Counted from the stretch's first letter, positions 9,046 to 19,076 are shown. The stretch: DNA of 64,000 nucleotides from Akkermansia muciniphila (GCF_030848305.1 NZ_CP114598.1:62001-126000), one strand, 5' to 3'. The notes: a model not told the origin generated them from the sequence alone. Translations and numbers: made by a program.

Positions 9046-9987
9046 ATGCGGAACATGCTCCGGCGCATGTTGATTCCTTTTCTGTGTCTTCTGGGCCTGT
9101 TCTGTTCTCTTCAGGCCCAGGATGCCCCAATATTGAAAATCGCGGCTCTGCACCCCGTTCTGGGAGACATGGCCCGCTCCATTGGCGGCAGCCGCGTGCA
9201 GGTGGCGGACCTGCTGCGCCCCAACGGCAACCTGCACAGTTTTGAACCCGCGCCGCAGGATATTGCCGCCGCGGGACAGGCGCGCCTGGTGCTGGCCTCC
9301 GGCAAAAACCTGGAGCCGTACCTTCCCAAATTAAAGGACGCCCTGGGAGGCAATGTGCAAATTCTGGATCTTGGAGCCTCCGTTCCGGACGTTCCCGTGG
9401 AAGAAGACACCGCAGACCATGACCACGAACACGACGGAGACTGCTGCGCCCACGGCCCCAACGACCCCCACTGGTGGCACACCCCGGCCAATATGAAACG
9501 CGCCGCCCGCACCCTGGCCGCAACGCTCACGCGGCTGGACCCGGCCCATGAACAGGACTACAAAGCCGGCCTGGCCCGGTGGAACAGAAAGATGGACCAG
9601 CTTTCCTCCTGGGCCAGAAAGGAGCTTGCGGACATTCCGGAAAAGGACCGCGTCCTGGTTACGGGGCATGCGGCCATGAACCATTTCTGCCGGGAATTCG
9701 GCTTCCGCAGCATCAGCATCCAGGGAATAAGCCGTGAAGACGAAGGCAACTCCGCCCAGCTGGCCTCCACGCTGAACAAGCTGAGGTCCGCCGAGGTCAA
9801 GGCCCTGTTCCCGGAATACTCATCCAACCCCAAGAGCCTTACGGAAATCGCCAAATCCCTGAACATCCCCGTTGCCAGGCCAATCAATACCGACGGGCTG
9901 GCCCCTGAAGGCCACACGTTCGAATCCATGTTCAGACAAAACACAGGCATCATCAAGGAAGCCCTTGCCCCGTCTCCCAGACCATGA
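9046..9987 (+). CDS. Zn/Mn-type ABC transporter substrate-binding protein
   Basis: Cluster A-I (ZnuA/TroA/PsaA) periplasmic solute-binding protein, 313 residues, feeding a metal ABC importer. Start at the ATG behind GAAGG with 6-base spacing. It has a signal peptide MRNMLRRMLIPFLCLLGLF... up to about residue 25. Metal ligands expected for the family are visible: His in NLHSFEP, His in VTGHAAMNHF, and an acid in the C-terminal lobe. Around residues 125-146 lies a histidine/aspartate/cysteine-rich loop (DHDHEHDGDCCAHG), typical of zinc-binding members. It is the first gene of a four-gene operon joined by ATGA overlaps with a small membrane protein, the ATPase and the permease. Zinc is the likeliest substrate because of the His-rich loop; manganese or iron is possible. 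Confidence 0.92.
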   Translation: MRNMLRRMLIPFLCLLGLFCSLQAQDAPILKIAALHPVLGDMARSIGGSRVQVADLLRPNGNLHSFEPAPQDIAAAGQARLVLASGKNLEPYLPKLKDALGGNVQILDLGASVPDVPVEEDTADHDHEHDGDCCAHGPNDPHWWHTPANMKRAARTLAATLTRLDPAHEQDYKAGLARWNRKMDQLSSWARKELADIPEKDRVLVTGHAAMNHFCREFGFRSISIQGISREDEGNSAQLASTLNKLRSAEVKALFPEYSSNPKSLTEIAKSLNIPVARPINTDGLAPEGHTFESMFRQNTGIIKEALAPSPRP

Positions 9988-10418
9988 CCAGCACTCCCCT
10001 GCGGCAGTTTTTTCCCACTCTGGGAGTCGTCATCCTGCTGGGATTCTTCCTTTACAACATGACGGCGCCTTCCCCGGGAACACAGGGAACGGCGCATTCC
10101 GCCCCTGCGGCGCCAACCGGGGATGTTCCCACGGTCATCACGGTCAGATGCGCCCACCGTCCGGAAGCCCTTTCCATATCCTGCGGCGGCCGCCTTCTCT
10201 GGCAGCCAGAAACGCCCGGGCTGCATGAAGAAACGGAATGCGGCCTGCCGTTGAAAGACGGCTCCGTGATCCTCACCGTTTCCGCCCGCTGGCCGGAAAA
10301 CACGCTGGACACCCCCGTCACGCTGGAACTGGAACCGGAGGGGAAACCTACCGTCTCCGCCACCCGCTGGTCCTTCGGCCCTACCCTGAACGACAGCTAC
10401 TCCTTCTCATGGAAATGA
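9984..10418 (+). CDS. Membrane-anchored protein of unknown function in the metal ABC operon
   Basis: I do not recognise this 144-residue protein. It has one N-terminal hydrophobic segment (about residues 10-26, FPTLGVVILLGFFLYNM) followed by a Pro/Ala/Thr-rich linker and a domain of about 90 residues with alternating hydrophobic positions that suggests a beta-sandwich. It has three cysteines (VRCAH, ISCGG, TECGL) and two histidines. It overlaps both neighbours by ATGA (9984-9987 and 10415-10418), so it is translationally coupled between the binding protein and the ATPase of a metal importer. A role in metal handling or in anchoring the binding protein on the outer face of the membrane is inference from position only. 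Confidence 0.8.
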   Translation: MTSTPLRQFFPTLGVVILLGFFLYNMTAPSPGTQGTAHSAPAAPTGDVPTVITVRCAHRPEALSISCGGRLLWQPETPGLHEETECGLPLKDGSVILTVSARWPENTLDTPVTLELEPEGKPTVSATRWSFGPTLNDSYSFSWK

Positions 10419-11215
10419 ACAGCCCAGCCCCACCCTGCACCCGGGATCACATCTGCTGGGGCGCGCACGCCATCCACCCGGACCGCCATCGCCTGGAAGT
10501 GGACAGCCTCAGCGTTTATTATGGTAGTCTTCTTGCGCTCAACGGCATCAGCTTTTCCATCACCTGCGGACACACGCTGGCTCTGATGGGTCCCAACGGC
10601 GCAGGAAAATCCACGCTGATCAAGGCTCTGGCCGGGCTGATCCGCCCCGATTCCGGAAAAATCCTGTGGAACGGACGCCCCCTGCACGACACGCCGGGAG
10701 AAATAGCCTACCTGCCCCAACGTTCCGACGTTGACTGGTCCTTCCCCATCACCGTCCGCGCGCTGGTGGAAATGGGGCGTTATCCTTCCCTGGGCCTGTG
10801 GAAAAAATTCGGGAGGCATGACCGGGATATTGTGGAAAAGTCCCTTCACGCTCTCGGTATGGAATCCCTGGCGGACCGCCAGATTTCAGAACTTTCCGGC
10901 GGCCAGCAGCAGCGGGCCTTTCTGGCGCGGGCTCTGGCGCAGGAGGCCCATGTCCTCCTGCTGGACGAACCCTTCACGGGCCTGGACGCTCCCGCCAGCC
11001 AGTCCCTGGGAAGGCTGCTGGATTCCCTGGCGGCGGAAGGGCGTCTGGTCATCGCCTCCCATCACGACTTGAATACGGCGGCGGATATCTTCGATGCCAT
11101 CCTGCTGATGAACCGGGAGCTGGCCGCTTTCGGCCCCCCGAAGGAAGTGCTTTCCCCCGCACGCATCCGGGAGATATACGGAATGGACCCCCAACCGGAA
11201 ACCCAAGCTTCATGA
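10415..11215 (+). CDS. Metal ABC transporter ATP-binding protein
   Basis: Cytoplasmic ATPase of a ZnuC/MntB-type importer, about 266 residues. Walker A GPNGAGKST, Q-loop region YLPQRSDVDWSF, ABC signature LSGGQQQR, Walker B VLLLDEPFTGLD and the switch histidine in ASHHDLN are all present. The YLPQR..DW element is typical of metal-type (cluster A-I) ATPases. The ATG at 10415 overlaps the previous stop (ATGA). An in-frame ATG six bases earlier (10409) is equally possible; a longer upstream frame is only a shadow of the previous gene. Its stop overlaps the permease start. It powers import together with the binding protein and the permease. Confidence 0.94.
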   Translation: MNSPAPPCTRDHICWGAHAIHPDRHRLEVDSLSVYYGSLLALNGISFSITCGHTLALMGPNGAGKSTLIKALAGLIRPDSGKILWNGRPLHDTPGEIAYLPQRSDVDWSFPITVRALVEMGRYPSLGLWKKFGRHDRDIVEKSLHALGMESLADRQISELSGGQQQRAFLARALAQEAHVLLLDEPFTGLDAPASQSLGRLLDSLAAEGRLVIASHHDLNTAADIFDAILLMNRELAAFGPPKEVLSPARIREIYGMDPQPETQAS

Positions 11216-12075
11216 TGGACGATTTTCTCCAATTCCTCCGCGAACCCATCGCGCAGCGGTCCCTGCTGGCCTGCGTCATGATCGGCTTCGCCAACGGCTT
11301 CGTCAGCGGGCTGGTAATCCTGAAAAAATCCGCCCTCCAAATCGGTACGCTTTCCTGCGCCCTGCTGCCGGGCATTGCGGTGGCGGTGCTCCTCTTCGGC
11401 CTTACCCGCTGGAGCCTGCTGACGGGGGCTGTGGTGGCCGCCCTGCTGGTGGGTCTGGGTTCCCTCTTCGTTTCCCGAACATCCCGGCTGAACCAGGACA
11501 CCGCCCTCTCCATCCTGCATACCACGGCTTTCGCTACGGGCTTCATCGTGCTGGTCAGGCTGGGCCTGCAACAGAAAATTGACGACTGGCTGTTTGGCTC
11601 CATCATGAGCCTGTCCGACTCCGACCTGTGGATCGCCTTCGCCATCAGCTCCGTCAGCGTCCTGCTCCTGCTGCTCTTCCGCCGCCCCATCCTGATCTGT
11701 CTCTTTGACCCGGACATCGCCACCACGCTGGGAATCCCCTCCCGCCTCATCAGCTACGGCATCTTCACCCTGATCATTCTGGTGCTCGTTTCCTCCCTGC
11801 AGGCCGTGGGAGCGTTCCTGACACTGGGGCTGCTTGTCGGCCCCGCCGCCACGGTGTACCTGCTTACCAACAAGCCGGCCCATCTCTTCTGGGGGGGAGG
11901 AATCATCGGAGGGCTGGGTTCCCTGCTGGCTTTTTACCTGTCCTTCCCCCTGGGCTGGCATCTGGGCGCCACCATCATTCTGGTTCTGGGCGTCATTTTT
12001 TGCACAGCCTATTTGTATTCATCACGGTGCGGACGTTTGAAACAACGCGGAAAGAATTCTTCCCAAGTACAATAA
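11212..12075 (+). CDS. Metal ABC transporter permease (ABC-3 family)
   Basis: Inner-membrane channel subunit, 287 residues, with about eight hydrophobic helices. It belongs to the ABC-3 family (ZnuB/MntC-like): an N-terminal FLREPIAQRSLLACVMIG-like segment, the KKSALQIGTLSCALLPG region near the coupling helix, and LQAVGAFLTLGLLVGPAA, which matches the family VGxLLVxALLxxPAA element. Start ATG overlaps the ATPase stop by ATGA. It completes a single-permease importer. No metal-responsive operator (Zur/MntR box) could be recognised upstream of the operon. Confidence 0.93.
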   Translation: MMDDFLQFLREPIAQRSLLACVMIGFANGFVSGLVILKKSALQIGTLSCALLPGIAVAVLLFGLTRWSLLTGAVVAALLVGLGSLFVSRTSRLNQDTALSILHTTAFATGFIVLVRLGLQQKIDDWLFGSIMSLSDSDLWIAFAISSVSVLLLLLFRRPILICLFDPDIATTLGIPSRLISYGIFTLIILVLVSSLQAVGAFLTLGLLVGPAATVYLLTNKPAHLFWGGGIIGGLGSLLAFYLSFPLGWHLGATIILVLGVIFCTAYLYSSRCGRLKQRGKNSSQVQ

Positions 12076-12142
12076 CAAAGCCCATTTTCATGACAATCCA
12101 TGACACGCAGACTACTAGTCCGCCACAGGGAGCGCCATTATA

Positions 12143-12679
12143 ATGCGGGTTGTGAAAAAATGTGAGATATGCTCTGCACCGGCAACGGTGTTCCTGACAC
12201 AGATCATCAACGGGAAGTCCACCAAATTCTGCCTTTGCGCCAAATGCGCCCAGGAGCGGGGTCTGCTGGATCCAGATGCCTTCGATCTGGCGGAGAAACT
12301 GTTCCCGAACCTTCAGGGCCAATTCGGCAAGGAAGGCGCGGCGAGCCCCTCCGCCCTCATTCCGGCCCTGCAATCCCTGCCCCTCACAAGCTGTCCAATC
12401 TGCTCCTTCACCCTTCAGGATTACAAAAACGTAGGACGTCTGGGCTGCAGTGAATGCTACAACGTCTTTGAAGAAGAAATCCTCCCGCTTCTTACCCAGA
12501 TCCAGCCTGATTCCCACCATCACGGGAAAACGCCGGAACGGGCCGAAAAACGCGAAACGGAAACCCAAACCATCAGTGATCTGGAACAACAGCTTTCCCT
12601 GGCAGTGGCAAGAGAGGACTATGAACGCGCCGCCGAACTCCGCGATCAAATCAACCAATTGCGCACGCCGACCAATTAA
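12143..12679 (+). CDS. mcsA: McsA-like zinc-finger/UVR-motif activator of protein arginine kinase
   Basis: 178-residue cytoplasmic protein with two CxxC-based zinc-finger pairs (CEIC near the N-terminus with CLCAKC, then CPIC and CSEC) and a C-terminal UVR motif (VAREDYERAAELRDQINQL). This is the architecture of McsA, which in Bacillus binds and activates the arginine kinase McsB and links it to ClpC. The kinase gene follows 5 bases after the stop and clpC follows that, so the assignment is supported by context. No ctsR repressor gene is present, unlike Firmicutes ctsR-mcsA-mcsB-clpC operons. Start ATG chosen because MRVVKKCEIC aligns with known N-termini. Confidence 0.88.
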   Translation: MRVVKKCEICSAPATVFLTQIINGKSTKFCLCAKCAQERGLLDPDAFDLAEKLFPNLQGQFGKEGAASPSALIPALQSLPLTSCPICSFTLQDYKNVGRLGCSECYNVFEEEILPLLTQIQPDSHHHGKTPERAEKRETETQTISDLEQQLSLAVAREDYERAAELRDQINQLRTPTN

Positions 12680-12684
12680 CATAC

Positions 12685-13740
12685 ATGCTCTTTGACGACT
12701 TACTCAACAACCCCGCCAAATGGATGGTGGAATCACGGGATGAGCACGACATCGTCCTCACCTCCCGCATCCGCCTGGCGCGCAATCTGACCGCCACGCC
12801 CTTTCCCGGCTGGGCCACTCGCCAGCAGAGGGAGGAAACGCTGAAGCTCACTTCCGGAGAAGCGCGCCAAATCCCCGTCATGAAAGGAGGCTATTATGCG
12901 GAGCTTTCCGGGCTTACCCAGCAGCAGAAACAGTTGCTGGTGGAACGCCACCTCATTTCCCGGGAACTGGCGGCCCGTTCGGAAGGCTGCGCCGTCCTCA
13001 TCTCCCGCAGCCAGAATGCCAGCATCCTCTTTAATGAGGAGGACCATCTGCGCCTGCAGTATATCCTGCCCGGCATCCAGCTTAAAAAAGCATGGGGGGC
13101 CATTTCCAAAATAGACTCCGAACTGGAAGCCAGGCTCCCGTACGCCTACAATACGCGGCTGGGCTATCTCACCGCCTGCCCCACCAATCTGGGCACGGGC
13201 ATGAGGGCCTCCGTGATGATGCATCTGCCGGGCCTCGTCATCTCCGAACAGATGCAGCAGGTCGTTCAGGCGGCCGTGCAGCTCAACATCACCGTCCGCG
13301 GCCTTTACGGGGAAGGGACGGAAGCCACCGGCAACCTTTTCCAGATATCCAACCAGTCCACGCTGGGAGACAGTGAAGACCGGATTGTGGAACGCATGAC
13401 CCGCTTCACTTCAGACCTGGCCCACCAGGAATGGAACGCGCGCAGGCGGCTGCTCCAGTCATCCTCCCTGCAGGTGAAAGACCGCGTTTCCCGCGCTTAC
13501 GGACTCCTGACCAACGCCACTCTGCTTTCCACGCAGGAGGCGCTGGCGCTGCTCTCCTTCCTCCGGATGGGAGCGTCTCTGGACATCTTTTCCCGCCAGG
13601 CATTAAAAAACGTCAACAAAACCATCATGAACATCCAGCCGGCCCATCTGGCGCGCCTGTCCACCACGGACCAGACCACCTCGGAACACAGGGACCAGAT
13701 CCGCGCTGATATGATCCGGAAGGAACTTTCCGGCAATTAA
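12685..13740 (+). CDS. mcsB: Protein arginine kinase McsB
   Basis: ATP:guanido phosphotransferase-family kinase, 351 residues, that phosphorylates arginine side chains and so tags proteins for ClpCP degradation. Seen: VLTSRIRLARNL (residues 24-35, phosphate-binding arginines), NEEDHLRLQ (the conserved acidic loop), and LGTGMRASVMMHLPGLV (nucleotide-binding region). The N-terminal guanidine-substrate domain of creatine-kinase relatives is absent, as expected for McsB. It follows mcsA by 5 bases and precedes clpC by 28 bases. A dedicated arginine phosphatase (YwlE type) is not in this window. Confidence 0.93.
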   Translation: MLFDDLLNNPAKWMVESRDEHDIVLTSRIRLARNLTATPFPGWATRQQREETLKLTSGEARQIPVMKGGYYAELSGLTQQQKQLLVERHLISRELAARSEGCAVLISRSQNASILFNEEDHLRLQYILPGIQLKKAWGAISKIDSELEARLPYAYNTRLGYLTACPTNLGTGMRASVMMHLPGLVISEQMQQVVQAAVQLNITVRGLYGEGTEATGNLFQISNQSTLGDSEDRIVERMTRFTSDLAHQEWNARRRLLQSSSLQVKDRVSRAYGLLTNATLLSTQEALALLSFLRMGASLDIFSRQALKNVNKTIMNIQPAHLARLSTTDQTTSEHRDQIRADMIRKELSGN

Positions 13741-13768
13741 TGCAACCATACCAATTTTTTAATCATCC

Positions 13769-16351
13769 ATGAATAATTTTACGCCTAGGGCGCAACAAGT
13801 GCTGGCGCATGCGCGCCGGGAAGCGGACCGCTTCAATCATCATTACATAGGAACCGAACACCTTCTGCTCGGCCTGCTCAAACTGGGCAAGGGCGTGGCC
13901 GTCACCATCCTGGAAAATCTGGGCGTGGAACTTTCCGCCGTGCGCAAACAGGTGGAGGAACAAATAGGCCGGGGCACGGAACCCCAGGCGGAAGGCAACA
14001 TTCCGTACACCCCCAGGGTGCGCAAAGTCCTGGCAATGGCAAACAGGGAAGCCCAGGAACTCAACCACACGTATGTGGGCACGGAACACCTGCTCCTGGG
14101 CCTCATCCGTGACGGAGACGGCGTGGCCGGACAGATTCTGCGCCACTTCGGCGTGGATTTGGAACAGGCGCGGCGCGAACTGCTGGACGTGCTGACCCCC
14201 AAATACCAGATGGACGCGGATGAAGACAACATCATCCCGGACGACGATGACGACGAAGAGGAAAATGAATCCCCCGCCATCCCGACGGACGAGCCTTCCT
14301 CCCCCTCCTATTCCAGGCAGCAGAAATCCAAGACTCCCGCGCTTCAGGCTTTCGGCCGGGACATGACCCAGCTGGCCCGGGACGGCAAGCTGGACCCCGT
14401 CATTGGCCGCGCCTCCGAAATTGAGCGCGTCATCCAGATCCTGTGCCGCAGGAATAAAAACAACCCCGTCCTGCTCGGTGAAGCCGGGGTAGGCAAGACC
14501 GCCATCGTGGAAGGGCTGGCCCAGGAAATAGCCCAGGGCCACGTTCCGGAGCTCCTGCGCAACAAGAGGGTCATCTCCCTGGATCTGGCGCTGATGGTGG
14601 CCGGCACCAAATACCGCGGCCAGTTTGAAGAACGGCTCAAGGCCGTGATGGATGAAATACGCCGGGAAGGCAACGTCATCCTTTTCATTGACGAACTGCA
14701 CACCATCGTGGGCGCTGGCTCCGCGGAAGGCTCCATGGACGCCTCCAACATCATCAAGCCCGCCCTCTCCCGGGGTGAGCTCCAGGCCATAGGCGCCACC
14801 ACGCTCAACGAATACAGGAAACACATTGAGAAGGACGCCGCCCTGGAACGCCGCTTCCAGCAGGTGCAGGTAGGGGAACCCTCCGTGGAGGACACCATCC
14901 GGATTCTTGCCGGCATTCAGCCCAAGTATGAAGAACATCACAAGGTGCACTATACGACGGAAGCCATTGAAGCCGCAGCCAGGCTCTCCCACCGCTATCT
15001 GACGGGCCGTTTCCTGCCGGACAAGGCCATCGACATCCTGGATGAAGCGGGCGCGCGCAAGCGCGTCTCCCAAATGACCCGCCCGGACCACATCAGCGAC
15101 ATGGAAACCCGCATTGCGGAAATCAAGGAACGCAAGGACAAGGCTGTGGAAACCCAGATTTTTGAGGAAGCAGCCCGCCTCCGCGACGAGGAAAAACAAG
15201 CCAGGGCGGAACTTCAGAACATGCTGGAAACCTGGCGCAATTCCTATGAGAACAATTACGTTCCCGTAACGGATGAAGACGTGATGAGCGTGCTCGCCAA
15301 ATGGACGGGCATCCCTCTGGCCCGGATGGAGGAAAAGGAAACCGCCAAGCTTTTGCGGATGGAAGAAGAGTTGAAAAGCAAAGTCATCGGCCAGGATGAA
15401 GCGGCCTCCGCCATCGCCCGCGCCCTGCGGCGCAGCCGCGCGGACATCAAGGATCCGCGCCGCCCGATCGGCTCATTCCTCTTCCTGGGCCCCACCGGCG
15501 TGGGCAAAACCTATCTGGCCCGCAACCTGGCGGAAATCATGTTCGGCACCGCGGACGCCCTGATTCAGGTGGACATGAGCGAATACATGGAAAAACACAC
15601 CACGTCCCGTCTCATCGGTTCTCCTCCCGGCTACGTAGGCCATGACGAAGGCGGCCAGCTCACGGAAGCCGTCCGGCGCAGGCCCTACTCCGTCATCCTC
15701 TTTGATGAAGTGGAAAAGGCCCATCCGGACGTCATGAACCTGCTTCTACAGATTCTGGAAGAAGGAAGCGTGACGGACTCCCTGGGACGCAAGATCAACT
15801 TCCGCAACACCATCATCATCCTGACCTCCAACGTGGGGGCCGCCTCCGCCAAGCGGCAGAGCGCCATGGGCTTTGGCGCCATGGCCGCCGACAACGCGGA
15901 CTACGCCGCCATGAAGGGAAAGATTCTGGAAGAAGCGCGCAGGCAATTCCGCCCGGAATTCCTGAACCGCTTTGATGACATTTCCGTCTTCCGCATGCTG
16001 GAACGGGATGACCTGGAACGCATCGTGCATCTGGAAGCGGACAAGCTCATCTCCCGTCTCAAGGCCAAGAACATCACGCTGGCCCTGAGTCCGGAAGCCC
16101 TGAACCTGATCATCAAGAACGGCTACGACCCGCAGTACGGCGCACGCCCGATGCGCCGCGCCATCGAACGCCTGCTGGAAGACCCGCTGGCGGAATCCCT
16201 GCTGAGGGGAGACGTGAAACCCGGCGATAAAATTGAAGCCGTGGAAACGGACGGGACGGAGACACTCACCTTCCTGCACATCCAGGACACCCCCCCGGCA
16301 AAGCCCAAAGCGCCGCGCAAGAGAACGCCGCGGAAGCCCAAGGTGGAATAA
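13769..16351 (+). CDS. clpC: AAA+ unfoldase ClpC
   Basis: Hsp100-type unfoldase, 860 residues, that threads substrates into ClpP. Domains in order: double Clp-N repeat (1-150), a strikingly acidic linker (about 150-172, a run rich in D and E), AAA+ D1 with Walker [10 protein letters not shown] (about 237-244), an M-domain carrying a UVR-type stretch ([17 protein letters not shown], about 465-482), AAA+ D2 with [11 protein letters not shown] (about 573-580), and a C-terminal D2-small domain. It ends in a basic Pro/Lys tail ([19 protein letters not shown]). The Clp-N domain is where arginine-phosphorylated substrates dock in Bacillus. Co-transcription with mcsAB and a terminator just downstream suggest one operon. 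Confidence 0.95.
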   Translation: MNNFTPRAQQVLAHARREADRFNHHYIGTEHLLLGLLKLGKGVAVTILENLGVELSAVRKQVEEQIGRGTEPQAEGNIPYTPRVRKVLAMANREAQELNHTYVGTEHLLLGLIRDGDGVAGQILRHFGVDLEQARRELLDVLTPKYQMDADEDNIIPDDDDDEEENESPAIPTDEPSSPSYSRQQKSKTPALQAFGRDMTQLARDGKLDPVIGRASEIERVIQILCRRNKNNPVLLGEAGVGKTAIVEGLAQEIAQGHVPELLRNKRVISLDLALMVAGTKYRGQFEERLKAVMDEIRREGNVILFIDELHTIVGAGSAEGSMDASNIIKPALSRGELQAIGATTLNEYRKHIEKDAALERRFQQVQVGEPSVEDTIRILAGIQPKYEEHHKVHYTTEAIEAAARLSHRYLTGRFLPDKAIDILDEAGARKRVSQMTRPDHISDMETRIAEIKERKDKAVETQIFEEAARLRDEEKQARAELQNMLETWRNSYENNYVPVTDEDVMSVLAKWTGIPLARMEEKETAKLLRMEEELKSKVIGQDEAASAIARALRRSRADIKDPRRPIGSFLFLGPTGVGKTYLARNLAEIMFGTADALIQVDMSEYMEKHTTSRLIGSPPGYVGHDEGGQLTEAVRRRPYSVILFDEVEKAHPDVMNLLLQILEEGSVTDSLGRKINFRNTIIILTSNVGAASAKRQSAMGFGAMAADNADYAAMKGKILEEARRQFRPEFLNRFDDISVFRMLERDDLERIVHLEADKLISRLKAKNITLALSPEALNLIIKNGYDPQYGARPMRRAIERLLEDPLAESLLRGDVKPGDKIEAVETDGTETLTFLHIQDTPPAKPKAPRKRTPRKPKVE

Positions 16352-16375
16352 AAGCTTTCAGGCTTTTCAACCGAG

Positions 16376-16408
16376 GCCCCTGCATGCTGGCATGCAGGGG
16401 CTTTTTCT
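16376..16408 (+). terminator. Intrinsic terminator after clpC
   Basis: An 11-bp perfect stem (16376-16386 with 16391-16401), loop CTGG, followed by TTTTTCTTT. It closes the mcsA-mcsB-clpC unit. Confidence 0.9.
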
Positions 16409-16477
16409 TTGACGGATTACGCAAATATCCGTTTTTCGCTGAAAGAACCATTTACCAGCCTGTGATATATTATAAAT

Positions 16478-19024
16478 ATGACCTTTTACTTCTCAAAAAT
16501 TCTATTCCTTTTCATGCTAACAAATCTGTTTGTCTTCGCAGAAGATATACAGAAAAACAGAGAGCGGGAAGCAGCGCGTTCAGTAATCATGCGGACCGTT
16601 CCGTCCCTGGCCAAAGCCCCGGAAAAACTGCAACTGGAAATTATTGAAAAAGAAGACGGGCACGATGTTTTTGAAACGAAAGCCTCCGGCGGAATACTGA
16701 ATATCCGGGGAAGCAGCGGCACAGCCCTCTGCCGGGGATTCTATGATTTTCTGAAGACAAACCGTCTGGGAATGGTTTCCTGGGATAATAAAGATATCCG
16801 CTGGCCGGCGCAACTGCCGGATGCCGCGCCGCGCCGCATCGTTTCCCCTTTCCGCAACCACTATTACTTCAATGTGGTCACCTATGGCTATACGATGCCT
16901 TACTGGACCTGGGAACGCTGGGAAAAAGAAATAGATTGGATGGCTCTGCACGGCATAGATATGCCTCTGGCCCTGGTTGCCACGGAGGGAATCGCCGTCC
17001 GGGTATGGAAACAGCTGGGACTGACGGAGAAAGAAATAGAAGAATTTTATACGGGACCGGCACACCTTCCCTGGCAGCGGATGGGGAACATCGTCAATCA
17101 TGACGGCCCCCTGCCCGCCAGCTGGCACAAGGAACAAATCGCCCTGCAGCACCGCATCCTGCACAGGATGAAATCCCTGGGCATGACCCCCATTTGTCCC
17201 GCTTTTTCCGGTTTCGTTCCCCGGGGAATCCTCCGCCTTTATCCGGAAGCGAAGCTTCACCGGCTGGGGTGGGGAGGCTGGCCTCAAAAAAACCACGCCC
17301 ATTTTCTTTCTCCGGAAGAGCCCCTTTTCCTTAAAATAGGACGCCTGTACATGCAGGAATGGCAGAAGGAATTCGGGAAAAACACCTATTTTCTTGCGGA
17401 CTCCTTCAATGAAATGGAACTTCCCGAAAACAAAGGAGGCGCCGAAGCCCGCAACAATATGCTCAGCTCCCTCGGGGAACAAATCTACCGCTCCATTTCC
17501 TCCACCAACCCGGATGCGGTATGGGTCATGCAGGGATGGATGTTCGGATACCAGCGCAATATCTGGAACGCAGATACTCTGAAGGCTTTGCTCAGCAAGG
17601 TTCCGGACGATAAGATGCTCCTTCTGGACCTGGCGGCGGATTACAACAAGACTTTCTGGCGCAACGGCATGAACTGGGACGTCTTCAAGGGTTTTTTCAA
17701 TAAACCGTGGGTTTACAGCGTGGTTCCCAACATGGGCGGCAAATGCGCCATGACCGGGGTAATGGATTTTTACGCCAACGGCCATCTGGAAGCCTTGAAC
17801 TCTTCATCCAGGGGGCGCCTCTCCGGAATGGGCATGGCCCCGGAAGGGATAGAAAACAATGACGTTATCTACGAACTGGTTACGGACGCCGCATGGAGGG
17901 ACCGCCAGGAGGACGTGGAACAATATCTGGAAAATTATTGCCGTGCCCGATACGGAAATTATCCGGACAGCATGAAGGAAGCCTGGAATCTGTTCCGCCG
18001 CACAGCCTATTCCAACTTAAAGGACCATCCCCGTTTCAACTGGCAAATGAAACCCGGCACCCGCGGCTGTTCCGTAAACACAAGCGAAGATTTTCTGAAA
18101 GGCCTCTCCCTGTTCGTCAACACTCGCGGCCTGGAACAGTCCCCCCTGTTCCGCCAGGATGCCGTTGAGATGACCGCCCATTACCTTGGCATACGCATGA
18201 ATGAAGCCATCCTGGCCGCTCTGGAAGCCCTGGATGAACAAGACATGGAGAATACGAAAAAATGCATGGAATATTTCCGCAAATACGCCCTTCGGGCGGA
18301 TTCCCTTCTGGAAGGGCATCCCACCTGGAGACTGTCGCGCTGGTTATCATTTGCCCGGTCTCACGGAACTTCTCCGGAGGAAAAAAACAAGTATGAACAA
18401 AACGCCAGAAGGCTGGTGACCAGATGGGGGCCTCCCGTAGACGACTACGCCGCCAAAATATGGAGCGGCCTTATCAGGGATTACTATCTGCCGCGCTGGG
18501 AACACTTTATTCAGAGCCGTCTTTCCGAAAAAAATCCGGATATGGGAGCATGGGAGGAAAAATGGGTCCGTTCCACTGGCGTAAGCGCGGCGCACGCTCC
18601 CGGAGATCTGGTCAACGCCTGCCGCCAGGCTATCCGGGAGGCGCCGCCCCTGCCTTCTTCCCTGAAAAGAAAAGCAGCCGGGTCAATTATAGGGAACTGG
18701 ACCTCCGCGACGGTATCCACGGAATGGAGTTATTTGGACTGGCCCGTTTCTTCCGCTGATCTTGAAAAACTCCGGGGGGTGCGCTTCGTCTTCACTTCCG
18801 GCAGCCATGCCCTGGAAATAGACGGCGTCGAACTCCTGGAAAACGGCAAAGTAATCGCCCGCGACCGGCACGCCGGATTGGCAGGCAAGCCTTCCCGCGG
18901 GAATTTCTACAAACTTTCCCTTCCCAAGGGAATCCATGCCAACAACGGATGCTCCCTCAGAGCCAGGGTCCGCTCCGTGGGCGGAAAATCCTCCAATGGG
19001 AAACTGGAACTGATTAAAGAATGA
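16478..19024 (+). CDS. GH89 alpha-N-acetylglucosaminidase
   Basis: Family 89 glycoside hydrolase (NAGLU type), 848 residues, which releases terminal alpha-GlcNAc, for example the GlcNAc-alpha1,4-Gal cap of gastric mucins. The N-terminal hydrophobic stretch MTFYFSKILFLFMLTNLFVFA is a signal peptide (cleavage about residue 21), so the enzyme is exported. After a small N-terminal domain the catalytic domain begins near RNHYYFNVVTYGYTMPYWTW, with the typical DWMALHGIDMPLAL, FLADSFNEMELPE (catalytic acid region, about residues 303-315) and PWVYSVVPNMGG. The C-terminal half is helical. It is preceded by an AT-rich leader and is monocistronic. With the GH84 gene it points to a mucin-glycan-feeding lifestyle. 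Confidence 0.94.
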   Translation: MTFYFSKILFLFMLTNLFVFAEDIQKNREREAARSVIMRTVPSLAKAPEKLQLEIIEKEDGHDVFETKASGGILNIRGSSGTALCRGFYDFLKTNRLGMVSWDNKDIRWPAQLPDAAPRRIVSPFRNHYYFNVVTYGYTMPYWTWERWEKEIDWMALHGIDMPLALVATEGIAVRVWKQLGLTEKEIEEFYTGPAHLPWQRMGNIVNHDGPLPASWHKEQIALQHRILHRMKSLGMTPICPAFSGFVPRGILRLYPEAKLHRLGWGGWPQKNHAHFLSPEEPLFLKIGRLYMQEWQKEFGKNTYFLADSFNEMELPENKGGAEARNNMLSSLGEQIYRSISSTNPDAVWVMQGWMFGYQRNIWNADTLKALLSKVPDDKMLLLDLAADYNKTFWRNGMNWDVFKGFFNKPWVYSVVPNMGGKCAMTGVMDFYANGHLEALNSSSRGRLSGMGMAPEGIENNDVIYELVTDAAWRDRQEDVEQYLENYCRARYGNYPDSMKEAWNLFRRTAYSNLKDHPRFNWQMKPGTRGCSVNTSEDFLKGLSLFVNTRGLEQSPLFRQDAVEMTAHYLGIRMNEAILAALEALDEQDMENTKKCMEYFRKYALRADSLLEGHPTWRLSRWLSFARSHGTSPEEKNKYEQNARRLVTRWGPPVDDYAAKIWSGLIRDYYLPRWEHFIQSRLSEKNPDMGAWEEKWVRSTGVSAAHAPGDLVNACRQAIREAPPLPSSLKRKAAGSIIGNWTSATVSTEWSYLDWPVSSADLEKLRGVRFVFTSGSHALEIDGVELLENGKVIARDRHAGLAGKPSRGNFYKLSLPKGIHANNGCSLRARVRSVGGKSSNGKLELIKE

Positions 19025-19076
19025 ACGGCTTAAATTCCAGTTGCTTTCCGGAAAGAGCCATATGAATCCGTTCCTG

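Noticed and set aside
13763..15199. Long minus-strand open frame opposite clpC
   Set aside because: Shadow of the high-GC clpC coding sequence; no start context and no recognisable protein.
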